A stretch of 64,000 nucleotides of DNA from Rheinheimera sp. 4Y26. Lineage in GTDB: Bacteria; Pseudomonadota; Gammaproteobacteria; Enterobacterales; Alteromonadaceae. The notes under the pieces are model-generated. The model saw only the letters and a program-made list of their open reading frames with translations. It did not search any database and was not told the origin of the DNA. The DNA lies in NCBI RefSeq assembly GCF_025245835.1, contig NZ_JAOBWS010000003.1:248001-312000 (forward strand), written 5' to 3'. Both the position numbers and the translations under genes were made by a program. Shown here piece by piece: positions 15,177 through 24,515 of the stretch (position 1 is the first letter of the stretch; every line of letters starts with the position of its first letter).

Positions 15177-16934
15177 ATGCATGCACTTTGGTTATATCTG
15201 CGTTTTCCTTCATTACAACTTGATTTGTTGTATCAGGAACTCAAGGCTCCAGCCGCCTGTGACAGTGCCACAAGCACCGGAGCTGAACCTGCTATTTGCC
15301 TGATAGACAATCAAAAACTACAGGTCTGTCAGCTCAATGAAGCGGCACAGCAGGATGGTATTTGCCTTGGGCATAACATCAGCATGGCCTGCGCATTGGC
15401 GCCTGATGTGCAGCTCATCCCTTATCAGCCGGAGCTGGAACACAACCAGCTGCAACAGCTGGCCAGTCAGCTGTATCTGTATTGTGCCGATATAGCGCTG
15501 GATGCACCGGCGGCTTTATGGCTGAGGGTTGATCCTATGCTGCAGCTTTATGGCGGGCTTGCGCCTTTGTTGTTATTGCTGCGTCAACAATTTCCCAGGG
15601 TGCATATTTTGCTGGGCGCAGGTCACACAGCAGCTGCGGCCCGTTTACTGGCCTGTGACCAGCCTTTTACACTGCCGTTTTTTACATCTGAAGCAGCTGT
15701 AACAGACCCAAATGTGGCCACAACAGAGCGAAAAAACACCACAGCGGCCTTGGCAAGCAAGGCCGGCAACAGGCTCCCACCAATACAGCTGCAGCAGCTG
15801 GCCACAGACTTACAACAGGCCAGCCCGGCGCAATGCAATCTGGCGGCCAGCCCACTCCCCGACGACGTGCTGCAGCAGCTCAGTGCTTTGGGGATTGTAC
15901 GGCTTTCACAGTTACAGGCATTGCCTCAGGCTGAACTGAGCCGGCGTTTTGCAAAAACTCTATGCCTTTATTTACAGGAACTGAGCGGCGAGCGCCCCTC
16001 CAGGCTGAGCTTTTATCAACCGCCGGAGCAATTTTTGGCGCAACTGGAACTTTTGTATCAGTGTGAGTTTGTTGCACAGCTGCAAGGCCCGCTGACGTTA
16101 TTGTTAAAAAAACTCCAGGCTTATTTACTGCAGCGGGCACAACATTGTTATCTGCTGGAGCTGCAATTGCAGTTGCAACAGGGGGAAACTCTGCAGCTGT
16201 CAATCCAGTCTGCCCAGGGGGAATACCAGTACCAGCGCTGGCTGGCTTTATGCCAGCTGCAGCTGGAACAGCTGAAACTCAAAGCACCAGTGGTACAGCT
16301 CAAGCTCTGTGCCCGGCAGGCGTGTTTGCGCCCAGAGCAAGCGCTGACCTTGTTTGACCGCACCACTACGGCTCAGACACCAGCACAGCTGCAATCATTA
16401 TTGCTGGCTAAATTTGGCCCTGAATTGTTGTATCAGCTCAACACTGTGGCAGCACACAGACCAGACGAAGCCAACCAGTGTTTGCCATTCAACAGCGGTA
16501 CTGTGCCGTCACTGAATATCAAAAACCGGCCCGTCAGCACAAAGCTGCATCAGAGCACCTGTACTGCAACTTTGACCAGTGCCCGGGCAACAGAAGAAAC
16601 AACAGCAGACAATGCGACAACCCAAAGCACAACAACAGAGGGTACAAGCATAAAAAGCGCTGCAGTAAACCAGAGGGGCACAGCTCCTGGTGCCAAATTG
16701 AAACAGGCGAACCATCACAATTTTGACTTATTCAGGCCTGCTTTTTTACTGACAACGCCTGTGCCACTCCAGGAGCAGATGCAGTTACAACCCGGTATCG
16801 AACGACTGGTCAGCGGCTGGTGGGATGGCAAGCCGATAGAACGTGATTATCAGATTGGTCGCAATGCCAAAGGCCAGTGGTGCTGGTTGTTCAGAGACAA
16901 AACGGGCTGGTATCTGCAGGGGTATTTTGCCTGA
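15177..16934 (+). CDS. imuB: ImuB, Y-family polymerase-like mutasome hub
   Basis: 585 residues. The Y-family fold is recognisable (LWLYLRFPSLQLDLLYQEL, PAALWLRVDPMLQLYGG, a helix-hairpin region around LGIVRLSQLQALPQAELSRRF), but the acidic catalytic residues are absent, as in all ImuB. It ends with the ImuB-specific tail (DYQIGRNAKGQWCWLFRD, WYLQGYFA). QALTLF near residue 390 could be the clamp-binding motif. Residues about 430-520 are a low-complexity T/A/S/N-rich insert. ImuB joins ImuA, the beta clamp and DnaE2. Its TGA shares bases with the dnaE2 ATG (TGATG), so the two are translationally coupled. Confidence 0.93.
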   Translation: MHALWLYLRFPSLQLDLLYQELKAPAACDSATSTGAEPAICLIDNQKLQVCQLNEAAQQDGICLGHNISMACALAPDVQLIPYQPELEHNQLQQLASQLYLYCADIALDAPAALWLRVDPMLQLYGGLAPLLLLLRQQFPRVHILLGAGHTAAAARLLACDQPFTLPFFTSEAAVTDPNVATTERKNTTAALASKAGNRLPPIQLQQLATDLQQASPAQCNLAASPLPDDVLQQLSALGIVRLSQLQALPQAELSRRFAKTLCLYLQELSGERPSRLSFYQPPEQFLAQLELLYQCEFVAQLQGPLTLLLKKLQAYLLQRAQHCYLLELQLQLQQGETLQLSIQSAQGEYQYQRWLALCQLQLEQLKLKAPVVQLKLCARQACLRPEQALTLFDRTTTAQTPAQLQSLLLAKFGPELLYQLNTVAAHRPDEANQCLPFNSGTVPSLNIKNRPVSTKLHQSTCTATLTSARATEETTADNATTQSTTTEGTSIKSAAVNQRGTAPGAKLKQANHHNFDLFRPAFLLTTPVPLQEQMQLQPGIERLVSGWWDGKPIERDYQIGRNAKGQWCWLFRDKTGWYLQGYFA

Positions 16935-19900
16935 TGACTTATGCAGAGCTGTTTTGCCAGAGCAATTTTTCTTTTTTAACCGGCGCTTCCAGCCCGGAGC
17001 AGCTGGTCGATGCCGCCCATCAGCTTGGTTATCAGGCACTTGCCATCACTGATGAATGTTCAGTGGCTGGTGTGGTTCGCGCTTACCGGCGCATTCGGGA
17101 GCAACAACTGCCACTAAAGCTGATTGTGGGCTCTGTATTCAAATTACCACCCGACTTAGAACTGGTGCTACTCTGCCCTTGCCGTGCTGCTTATGCCGAG
17201 CTGTGCCGTATTATCAGCAATAGCCGTCGCCGGGCAAAAAAAGGCCAGTATCAACTGAATATCTGGGATTTAAAAAGCTGCCGTTATTGCCTGGTGCTCT
17301 GGTTACCCCAGGGCAGCGCGCAAGACAGACGCTGGGCGCGCTGGCTGGTGCAGCATTTTAACCAGCGCTTGTATCTGGCTCAGCAAAGGTTATTAACAGC
17401 AACAGATGCCCAATATCAAAAGCATTGTCAGGCACTTGCCCTTGAGTTTGGGCTGCGCAGCACTGCTGTAGGCGCAGTGTTGATGCACAAACCCAGCATG
17501 CTACCGCTGCAGCATGTACTGACTGCCATCCGGCTGGGTACCACAGTTGAACAAGCCGGTTTTGCCTTAAGCCCAAATGCTGAACGTTGTTTAAGGCCTA
17601 TTGCCAAACTGCAGCGGCTGTTTGATGCAGCTTTGCTGGAGCAAAGCTGTCACATTGTCGCTTTATGCCACTTTAACCTTGGCAGCTTACAATACGAATA
17701 CCCGGCTGAGCTGGTGCCAGAAGGCAAAACTGCGGCTGAACATCTGCAGCAGCTGGTCAGCCAGGGCGCCTGCGAACGTTTTCCGGGCGGTGTGCCTGCT
17801 GATATTCAGCAGCTTATTGATAAAGAAATGGCGCTGATTGCTGAGCTGAATTACCCCTATTATTTTCTGACCATTGCCGATTTGGTGCAGTTTGCCAAAA
17901 GCCAGCACATTTTGTACCAGGGCCGGGGCTCAGCCGCTAACTCAGTGGTCTGTTATTGCCTTGGCATCACAGCTGTGGATCCACGCAAAATATCGGTGTT
18001 GTTTGAGCGTTTTATTTCAAAAGAGCGCTCCGAACCGCCTGATATTGATGTGGATTTTGAGCATCAAAGGCGCGAAGAAGTGATTCAGTATATTTACCGC
18101 AAATATGGCCGGCAAAGAGCTGCTTTAGCCGCCACTGTGGTCAGTTATCGTTTTCGCAGCAGCCTGCGTGATGTTGGCAAAGCGCTGGGTTTTCATCCGC
18201 TGCAACTGGAGCAATGGCTGCAGCAGATCAACAGGCGTGACTCCAGCCAAAGCTGGTGGCAACAACTGACCAACTATGGTTTTGACCCGGCCGCCCCCAA
18301 ACACCAACAGCTGATCAGCCTGATCAGCCAAATCCGCGGTTTTCCACGGCATTTATCCCAGCATGTGGGTGGTTTTGTTATTTCCGCCGGGCCTTTGTAT
18401 GAGCTGGTGCCGGTGGAAAATGCCAGCATGAGCGAGCGCACCGTGATCCAGTGGGACAAAGACGATTTGGAAACACTGGGTTTGCTTAAAGTTGATATTC
18501 TGGCGCTTGGTATGCTGAGCGCACTGAAAAAATGCCTGCAACTGGTGAATAACAGCGCCGCCACAGCGCTGACGCTGGCCGATATCAGCAACAGCGGGGA
18601 CGATCCGGCGGTGTATCAGATGATCCAGCAAGCCAATACAGTCGGGCTTTTTCAGATTGAATCCCGTGCCCAGATGAGCATGCTACCCAGACTCAAACCG
18701 GCTTGTTTTTATGATCTGGTGATCCAAATTGCCATAGTGCGGCCAGGCCCTATTCAGGGCGATATGGTACATCCGTTTTTACGCCGCCGTGCAGGCCTGG
18801 AGCCGGTCAGTTATCCGTCAAAAGAGCTGGAGCAGGTGCTGGGCCGTACCATGGGGGTGCCTATTTTTCAGGAGCAGGTGATTAAACTGGCGATGGTGGC
18901 GGCAGGCTTTAGCGGCGGTGAAGCCGACCAACTGCGCCGCGCCATGGCCAGCTGGAAAAAAACCGGTGAGCTGGAGCAGTTCAGGCCAAAACTGATTGCC
19001 GGCATGCTGGAAAGAGGCTACAGCCAGCAGTATGCCGAACAGATTTTCCAGCAAATTTGTGGTTTTGGTGAATATGGTTTTCCCGAGTCGCATTCGGCCA
19101 GTTTTGCCTTATTGGCTTATGCGTCAGCCTGGTTAAAGCATTATTACCCACTTGAGTTTTTTACGAGTTTACTCAATAGCTTACCTATGGGTTTTTACAG
19201 TGCCTCGCAGCTGGTACAGGATGCGCGCCGCCAAGGCGTCACCATTTTACCTGTGTGTATCCAGCATTCGGCCTGGCAACATCAGATAGAAACAACAGCA
19301 GATGGCCGGGCGTTACGGCTTGGTTTACAGCAGGTCAAAGGCCTGTCTCAGGCCAGCACAACATTGCTGCTGACAAAACGCCCCGCAACTGGTTTTGCCT
19401 CACTGACGGTACTGAAACAATGTGGCGCCGGCAAAGCTGAACTGGAAAAACTGGCCAGCGCCGGTGCTTTACAACAGCTCAGTGGCCACCGTTATGCCAG
19501 CCGCTGGCAGCTACAAGACCAGCTGGACACTTTACCGCTGTTTGCCGTGGCTGAAGAAGCCGCCTCCTGCCCGCTACCGGCGCCCCAAGCCATCAGCAAT
19601 GTACTGGAAGACTACCGCCAGCTGGGGCTGAGTCTGGCTGAACATCCTCTGGCGTTATTACGCCAGGCCGGCTTTTTGAAAAAAAGTCAAAAGGCCGTGG
19701 ATTTACCCAGGCTTGCCAACCAACTGCCGGTGCAGGTGGCGGGTTTGGTTACCTGCCGACAAAGCCCCGGCACCGCCGGTGGTGTCACCTTTATCACACT
19801 GGAAGATGAAACCGGGCTGGTCAATGTGGTGGTGTGGCGCACTATTGCCCAACGTGATAAAACCGCTTTTTTAACCAGCCGTATTCTTCAGGTGGCCGGA

Positions 19901-20005
19901 CAGTTACAACGCAGTGGTGAAGTGATCCATGTGATTGCCGGACAACTACAAAGCCTGGACCACTGTTTGCCTGAACTTGCCACTGCAGCACGCAATTTTC
20001 ATTAG
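16934..20005 (+). CDS. dnaE2: DnaE2, error-prone DNA polymerase III alpha subunit
   Basis: 1023 residues, the typical DnaE2 length and shorter than replicative DnaE. ATG 16934 overlaps the imuB stop. An N-terminal PHP domain starts with YAELFCQSNFSFLTGASSP and YQALAITDE. The polymerase core has YQGRGSAANSVVCYCLGI and catalytic aspartates in PPDIDVDFEH (about residue 370), then FPRHLSQHVGGFVIS and FPESHSASFALLAYASAW. A C-terminal OB-fold (VQVAGLVTCRQSPGTAGGV, EDETGLVNVVVW) and the closing ARNFH are also typical. It performs lesion bypass and SOS mutagenesis together with ImuA and ImuB. Confidence 0.95.
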   Translation: MTYAELFCQSNFSFLTGASSPEQLVDAAHQLGYQALAITDECSVAGVVRAYRRIREQQLPLKLIVGSVFKLPPDLELVLLCPCRAAYAELCRIISNSRRRAKKGQYQLNIWDLKSCRYCLVLWLPQGSAQDRRWARWLVQHFNQRLYLAQQRLLTATDAQYQKHCQALALEFGLRSTAVGAVLMHKPSMLPLQHVLTAIRLGTTVEQAGFALSPNAERCLRPIAKLQRLFDAALLEQSCHIVALCHFNLGSLQYEYPAELVPEGKTAAEHLQQLVSQGACERFPGGVPADIQQLIDKEMALIAELNYPYYFLTIADLVQFAKSQHILYQGRGSAANSVVCYCLGITAVDPRKISVLFERFISKERSEPPDIDVDFEHQRREEVIQYIYRKYGRQRAALAATVVSYRFRSSLRDVGKALGFHPLQLEQWLQQINRRDSSQSWWQQLTNYGFDPAAPKHQQLISLISQIRGFPRHLSQHVGGFVISAGPLYELVPVENASMSERTVIQWDKDDLETLGLLKVDILALGMLSALKKCLQLVNNSAATALTLADISNSGDDPAVYQMIQQANTVGLFQIESRAQMSMLPRLKPACFYDLVIQIAIVRPGPIQGDMVHPFLRRRAGLEPVSYPSKELEQVLGRTMGVPIFQEQVIKLAMVAAGFSGGEADQLRRAMASWKKTGELEQFRPKLIAGMLERGYSQQYAEQIFQQICGFGEYGFPESHSASFALLAYASAWLKHYYPLEFFTSLLNSLPMGFYSASQLVQDARRQGVTILPVCIQHSAWQHQIETTADGRALRLGLQQVKGLSQASTTLLLTKRPATGFASLTVLKQCGAGKAELEKLASAGALQQLSGHRYASRWQLQDQLDTLPLFAVAEEAASCPLPAPQAISNVLEDYRQLGLSLAEHPLALLRQAGFLKKSQKAVDLPRLANQLPVQVAGLVTCRQSPGTAGGVTFITLEDETGLVNVVVWRTIAQRDKTAFLTSRILQVAGQLQRSGEVIHVIAGQLQSLDHCLPELATAARNFH

Positions 20006-20063
20006 AGACAAGCTACAGGCGGCAACAGCAAAAAATAACGACAACAACAGATAAAACAACGAT

Positions 20064-20531
20064 ATGGATCAGCAACAAGAACTACAAGAGCAACAACAGA
20101 GCGAAACTACAGCACAGAGCACCCTGCCACAGCGGCGTCAACTGCTGAGCACACCCGCCTGGCAGCCTAAATCGCGCCGCCAACAGCGCCGGCAAAAAAC
20201 AACAAGCTCAGCCAAAGAACGTCAGCTTGATATGCAGATTTGGTTATTACATCAGGCCATGGTGGAAAAACTGCTGGCACAGCCTCAACAAGCTGCCCGT
20301 ATTGCGCAGCAGCTTGACGAGCGTTATCAGCAAGGACTGCTGCGCCACGGTGAATATCTTTTCTGGAGTAGCGCTTTAATACAGCTGGACAAGCCAGAGT
20401 TATTCCGGCAAAGCCTGCTTGGCGATGATGCTAAAAGCCGCAAATACCGCCGGCGCACCGCCCTTTGCGCCCTGCTGACTGAAGCAGAGCGGCAGGCAAT
20501 TTTAACTGGTCTGCCCCCGGTTGCAGAATAA
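20064..20531 (+). CDS. Unrecognised 155-residue protein following dnaE2
   Basis: ATG 20064 lies 58 bases after the dnaE2 stop on the same strand, with no terminator between, so it may be the last gene of the SOS operon. The first 50 residues are Q-, S- and R-rich and look disordered (MDQQQELQEQQQ, KSRRQQRRQK). The rest is alpha-helical: MQIWLLHQAMVEKLLAQ, RIAQQLDERYQQGLLRHGEYLFW and ALCALLTEAERQAIL. The basic stretch could touch nucleic acid. I do not recognise the family. An unrelated housekeeping role is equally possible. Confidence 0.65.
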   Translation: MDQQQELQEQQQSETTAQSTLPQRRQLLSTPAWQPKSRRQQRRQKTTSSAKERQLDMQIWLLHQAMVEKLLAQPQQAARIAQQLDERYQQGLLRHGEYLFWSSALIQLDKPELFRQSLLGDDAKSRKYRRRTALCALLTEAERQAILTGLPPVAE

Positions 20532-20817
20532 ATCAGGGGGCAAAGCAGCACTGCAGTTCAGCCCGATAAACCACCAGCTGCACTGTTGCGCCATTTTTTA
20601 TTTGCGCCATCTGTTATTTATGTTGTCACTTCAGCGGAGGCTATTACGACATCAGCAGCTGCTGCAATAACATCAGCCACAGCAGCACCGGCTTATGGCT
20701 CCCTTCTTGTAAACTTATTGCTAAGTCTTTGCCTGACAGCGTTTTTTGTACCCTGCACCATACACTCAGCGCCAAGAGCCTGTTAAACTCAAACCGATTC
20801 TATCGGCAAGGACAGGT
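20532..20817. other. Intergenic stretch before the glycosidase gene
   Basis: 286 bases. A run of alanine and threonine codons in one frame (20586-20786) has no ribosome-binding site and does not resemble a protein I know. I see no clear promoter or hairpin other than the ribosome-binding site AAGGACAGG just before the glycosidase. Confidence 0.4.
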
Positions 20818-23406
20818 ATGCTTATGCGCTCTTATTTTGCTTTGGGACTTTTTTCCACCTTAGTCGGCCTGAGCCAGAGTGCCTGGGCTAACAGCGAGGC
20901 CAGCCAGCAGCAGCGGCAATATGCCAATAAGTTTGGCAAGGTGAACATAGAAGCTTTATTGCTGGCCGATGGTCAGCGCGAATTTAGCCTGCAAAGTAAT
21001 GCCGTGCCACTCAAAAGTGCCGATGGCAGCGCCAACGCCGAAGCTGCAGCACCGAGCGCCAAAACAAAAACCCTGAGCGTCAGTGCCGTCGATTTGCAGG
21101 TGCGTAGCCAGAATGTGTTATTCGACGCCCTGTTTAGCCTGGCGCAGCTGGAAAAAAACCAGAACAGCGTTAATGAAATTACCGACTGGGGTTTTAACGA
21201 CCAGCAGGCGGTACCCTGCCCTTGTTTTGAAACCGGCGCCAAATGGCATTATGTCTGGACCCGCGATTTATCCTACAGCCTGGATTTAGGTCTGGGTTAT
21301 CTTGACGCTGAACGCGCCCGTAACTCATTGTTATTTAAGACCTCCAAAGTGCGGCCTGAGCTGGTAGCCCGCCAGGTTTCTCCTATTGAAGTGGCATTGC
21401 AGGACACAGGCTCAGGCGGCAGCTGGCCTGTCAGCTCAGACCGGGTGGTGTGGATTTTAGCCGCCAGCGGCCTGACCCTGAACGCCATGGCCGATAGCAG
21501 CAGCACTGAAGCGCAACAAGCCTGGCAGGCACAGTGGTACCCCATTGCCAAAAATACCCTGCTGCAGGACAGGCAATATATCTTTAGTGAAAAACTGGGG
21601 TTATATCGTGGCGAAACTTCGTTTTTAGATTGGCGCGAGCAAAATTATCCGGACTGGACCGCCAAAGATACCCGCTTCCTGGCACAGTCTTATGCCCTGT
21701 CCACCAATGTGCTGCACTACGCCGCGCTCAAGGCGGTGGCAGAAGCCGCCAAAACCCAGGAGCCAGCGGCAGCTGCACAGTTTGCGCGCTGGGCCGATGA
21801 GCTGAAAAGCGCTATTAACCAGTCGTTCTGGCTGGCGGAGCAAGGTTTATACGCCAGTTATCTGGGCGAGGAATTTAACCCAATGCCGGTGCAACAATAT
21901 GATTTATTGGGTTTAGCGCTGGCCATTAACCATCAGGTGGCTTCAAGTGCGCAGGCTGATCAAATCTTACAAAATTACCCGCTGACCCAGGCCGGCCCAC
22001 CGGTGTTTTTTCCAGCCAAACAACAAATTCCGATTTACCACAACAGAGCCATCTGGCCTTTTGTCAGCGCTTATGCCTTAAGAGCTGCCAAGTCGCGCCA
22101 GCATGCTGAACTCTTCCATAAAATTGCCATGTCGCTGTTTCAGGGCGCGGCTTTTAACTTATCCAATATGGAAAATCTGGAATGGTTAAGCCAAAAAGCC
22201 CATGTCGATGACGGCGAATTATCAGGGCCTGTCATTAACTCTGAGCGTCAGTTGTGGTCTGTAGCCGCTTATCACGACTTTGTCGTCAACGCCTTGTTTG
22301 GTGTGGCGGTGTCTGGCCGCACTTTACAGCTGAACCCTTATATTCCGGCTCAGCTGGCGCAGGACTTACAGCTTGGCAACGAGCTGAAACTGGAAAATCT
22401 GCGCCTTGGCAATACAACACTGCAGCTCACCATAGAGCTGCAGGGCAAAGCCGGCAAACAGCAAAGTTATCAGCTGTCCGAAGTGCGGATCAATGGGGTG
22501 GCACAAGCCCTGACCTCGGCCCATCAGCTGCAGCTGCAACTGGATGATTTTTCTACCGAACAAAACCAGATTGAGATGGTGCTCACTCCTGTGGCCCAGC
22601 AACAAAGCACGGTCAGAATGTTAAAAGTGGCCGATAACCATAATCTGAGTAAAGCTGAACAAAGGGCGTTGTTTGCGCCAAAACAGCCATTATTAAGCCT
22701 GACCAGCAATGATAAAGGCGAAACCTTGCTGAAATTTGATGCCAATGGCGAAACAAAAACCCGGTTCACCCTGTATAAAAATGGCGCCAAAGTGCAGCTG
22801 AAAAAGCAGCGGGATCATTATCTGGATAAAGACCGCAGTCACGTTTCGCAATGTTATGCGCTGGTACAAAGCTACACAGATACTGCGTTAACCTCCCTGC
22901 CAAGCCGCACTGTCTGCACCGCAGGCCAACAGCAAGAGTTTGTCGCAGGTGACAGGTTGCAAAGTGATGATTTAACTGCAACCGATTATCTTGGCTTGCC
23001 GGTATTTAAAAACTGGGGCCTGCCGGAGCAAAAACTGCAGCTGAGCGCCAACATCAGCCACAGCGGCACCCAGCGGCTGGCTCTGGAATATTTTATCGAC
23101 AACGGCCCTATTAATACCGGTATTACCGCTGTGGTAAAACAGCTGCAGGTGCAATGTCCTGAACTCCCGATGCAGCAGAGCACACTGGTGATGCCACATC
23201 TGGCAACAGCCACCGAAGCCGGCTTGTCCACAGTCGCCAGCTTTGAAGCCAAGGCAGGCACAGAGTGCAAAATCAGCATTGTGGATGGCTTTAACATGAG
23301 TTATCTGCAACATTTTGCGCTTTATACCGGTGGTAAAGGCGGTCAGACCGGGCCACTGAATCAGGCGGTGATCCACAAAGCCCTGTTATGGAGTGCAGCG
23401 CAATAA
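20818..23406 (+). CDS. Exported six-hairpin (alpha/alpha toroid) glycosidase-like protein
   Basis: 862 residues from ATG 20818, with AAGGA five bases upstream; a second ATG is six bases later. A signal peptide (MRSYFALGLFSTLVGLSQ, SAWA) places it in the periplasm or outside. The central part (about 110-500) has WHYVWTRDLSYSLDLGLGYLDA, GSGGSWPVSSDRVVWILAA, GETSFLDWREQNYPDW, NRAIWPFVSAYALRAA and VNSERQLWSVAAY-like patterns. These fit six-hairpin glycosidases related to glucoamylase and debranching enzymes. The last 350 residues are beta-rich and probably bind carbohydrate. The substrate cannot be named, although an alpha-glucan is plausible. The gene is not part of a visible polysaccharide locus. 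Confidence 0.72.
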   Translation: MLMRSYFALGLFSTLVGLSQSAWANSEASQQQRQYANKFGKVNIEALLLADGQREFSLQSNAVPLKSADGSANAEAAAPSAKTKTLSVSAVDLQVRSQNVLFDALFSLAQLEKNQNSVNEITDWGFNDQQAVPCPCFETGAKWHYVWTRDLSYSLDLGLGYLDAERARNSLLFKTSKVRPELVARQVSPIEVALQDTGSGGSWPVSSDRVVWILAASGLTLNAMADSSSTEAQQAWQAQWYPIAKNTLLQDRQYIFSEKLGLYRGETSFLDWREQNYPDWTAKDTRFLAQSYALSTNVLHYAALKAVAEAAKTQEPAAAAQFARWADELKSAINQSFWLAEQGLYASYLGEEFNPMPVQQYDLLGLALAINHQVASSAQADQILQNYPLTQAGPPVFFPAKQQIPIYHNRAIWPFVSAYALRAAKSRQHAELFHKIAMSLFQGAAFNLSNMENLEWLSQKAHVDDGELSGPVINSERQLWSVAAYHDFVVNALFGVAVSGRTLQLNPYIPAQLAQDLQLGNELKLENLRLGNTTLQLTIELQGKAGKQQSYQLSEVRINGVAQALTSAHQLQLQLDDFSTEQNQIEMVLTPVAQQQSTVRMLKVADNHNLSKAEQRALFAPKQPLLSLTSNDKGETLLKFDANGETKTRFTLYKNGAKVQLKKQRDHYLDKDRSHVSQCYALVQSYTDTALTSLPSRTVCTAGQQQEFVAGDRLQSDDLTATDYLGLPVFKNWGLPEQKLQLSANISHSGTQRLALEYFIDNGPINTGITAVVKQLQVQCPELPMQQSTLVMPHLATATEAGLSTVASFEAKAGTECKISIVDGFNMSYLQHFALYTGGKGGQTGPLNQAVIHKALLWSAAQ

Positions 23407-23414
23407 CAATAAGT

Positions 23415-23436
23415 GCCTGCTGCAGCTGCAGCAGGC
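23415..23436 (+). terminator. Perfect 22-base palindrome after the glycosidase gene
   Basis: GCCTGCTGCA followed by its continuation to TGCAGCAGGC is fully self-complementary. It lies 9 bases after the stop codon and is followed by CTCTTAAAC. There is no good T-run, so termination is uncertain. Confidence 0.35.
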
Positions 23437-23599
23437 CTCTTAAACGCTAAACACAAAACGACTAAACGCTAAACGGCTAAGCGCTCAGCAGACAACCGCC
23501 ATATCTGTTGAAACAATTGCCGCAAACCACAGTTTTGCCGGCCAGACTAAAAAAGCAGCCCCCAGCATAGGTGAACCGGCTGCCAGCTAAGGATCAGAT

Positions 23600-24460
23600 G
23601 TGAATTTTTATGTAGTACTGGCGCTGTTGTCTGCCCTTTGTATGGCCAGCAGCGGCATTATCGCGCGTTATTCCGGCCTTGGCGCTGCAGAACTCACCTT
23701 CTACCGGCTTTTTGTCGGGGCTTTTTGTCTGGCGCTGCTGCTGTTGGCGCGTGGGCAACTCAAAGTGCTCAAACACAAACCTGATTGGCATGTGCTGCTC
23801 AACGGTGTACTGCTCGCCAGTTTTATGCTGTGTTTTTTACAAGCCATCCAGAGTATCAGCCTGGCCAACGCCATTATGCTGGTGTACCTGGCGCCGCCGC
23901 TGACCAGTCTTGCCGCCCACTGGCTGTTTCATGAAAAACTCAATTTTGCCAGTAGTTTATGTATCGTGTTTGCCATGCTGGGTTTTGCCATGCTGCAACA
24001 ATTTCAGCTGGATTTAGCGCTAACGCCAGCACAGTTGCCCGGTTTTGGTTATGGTTTGTTGTCGTTATTGGCCTACAGCGCATTTTTACTGTTAAACCGA
24101 AAACCCGATCCGGCGCAGTCTTTGTACCAACGCACCTTTTATCAGCTGGCCATTGGCGCTTTGTGTGTACTGCCATTCTGGCAAGACGCCGCCTTACCTC
24201 TAAGCGCTGATCTACCCTGGATATTATTAGCCGGTATTTTCCCGGGGTTTTTAGCTATTTTATGGGCGCTGACCGCACTGCAGCACCTGCCAACCCGGGT
24301 CTATGGCACTTTAGCTTATATTGAACCGGCAGCGGTGATCCTGGCTGGTTGGCTGTTATTTCAGGAAAACCTCAGTCTGCTGCAAATGAGTGGTGTTGTA
24401 CTGATTTTAGCCTGTGGTATTGCCCAGACCTTATTTGCCCGGCCATCACAAAAGGCTTGA
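23600..24460 (+). CDS. EamA/DMT family inner-membrane transporter
   Basis: 286 residues from GTG 23600, with AAGGA six bases before. About ten transmembrane helices form two EamA repeats. The first begins VVLALLSALCMASSGIIARYS with an AELTFYR helix end. The second contains LARRSTL-like spacing, followed by GTLAYIEPAAVILAGWLLFQE, the usual EamA ending. Drug/metabolite exporters of this type move amino acids, nucleosides or other metabolites; no substrate can be assigned. It stands alone, with a short repeat-rich gap (CTAAACG units near 23460) before it. Confidence 0.9.
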   Translation: MNFYVVLALLSALCMASSGIIARYSGLGAAELTFYRLFVGAFCLALLLLARGQLKVLKHKPDWHVLLNGVLLASFMLCFLQAIQSISLANAIMLVYLAPPLTSLAAHWLFHEKLNFASSLCIVFAMLGFAMLQQFQLDLALTPAQLPGFGYGLLSLLAYSAFLLLNRKPDPAQSLYQRTFYQLAIGALCVLPFWQDAALPLSADLPWILLAGIFPGFLAILWALTALQHLPTRVYGTLAYIEPAAVILAGWLLFQENLSLLQMSGVVLILACGIAQTLFARPSQKA

Positions 24461-24515
24461 AACTCAGCCTCAGGCTTTTCATACTCAAAGTCAGAAGTAA
24501 ATATCAGGTGATGTT

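Noticed and set aside
20586-20786. Alanine-rich open frame before the glycosidase gene
   Set aside because: No ribosome-binding site, low complexity, and it overlaps the likely promoter region.
23440-23490. Short CTAAACG repeats taken as a CRISPR-like or iteron array
   Set aside because: The units are 7-8 bases, irregularly spaced and few. Nothing nearby suggests a replication origin or CRISPR.
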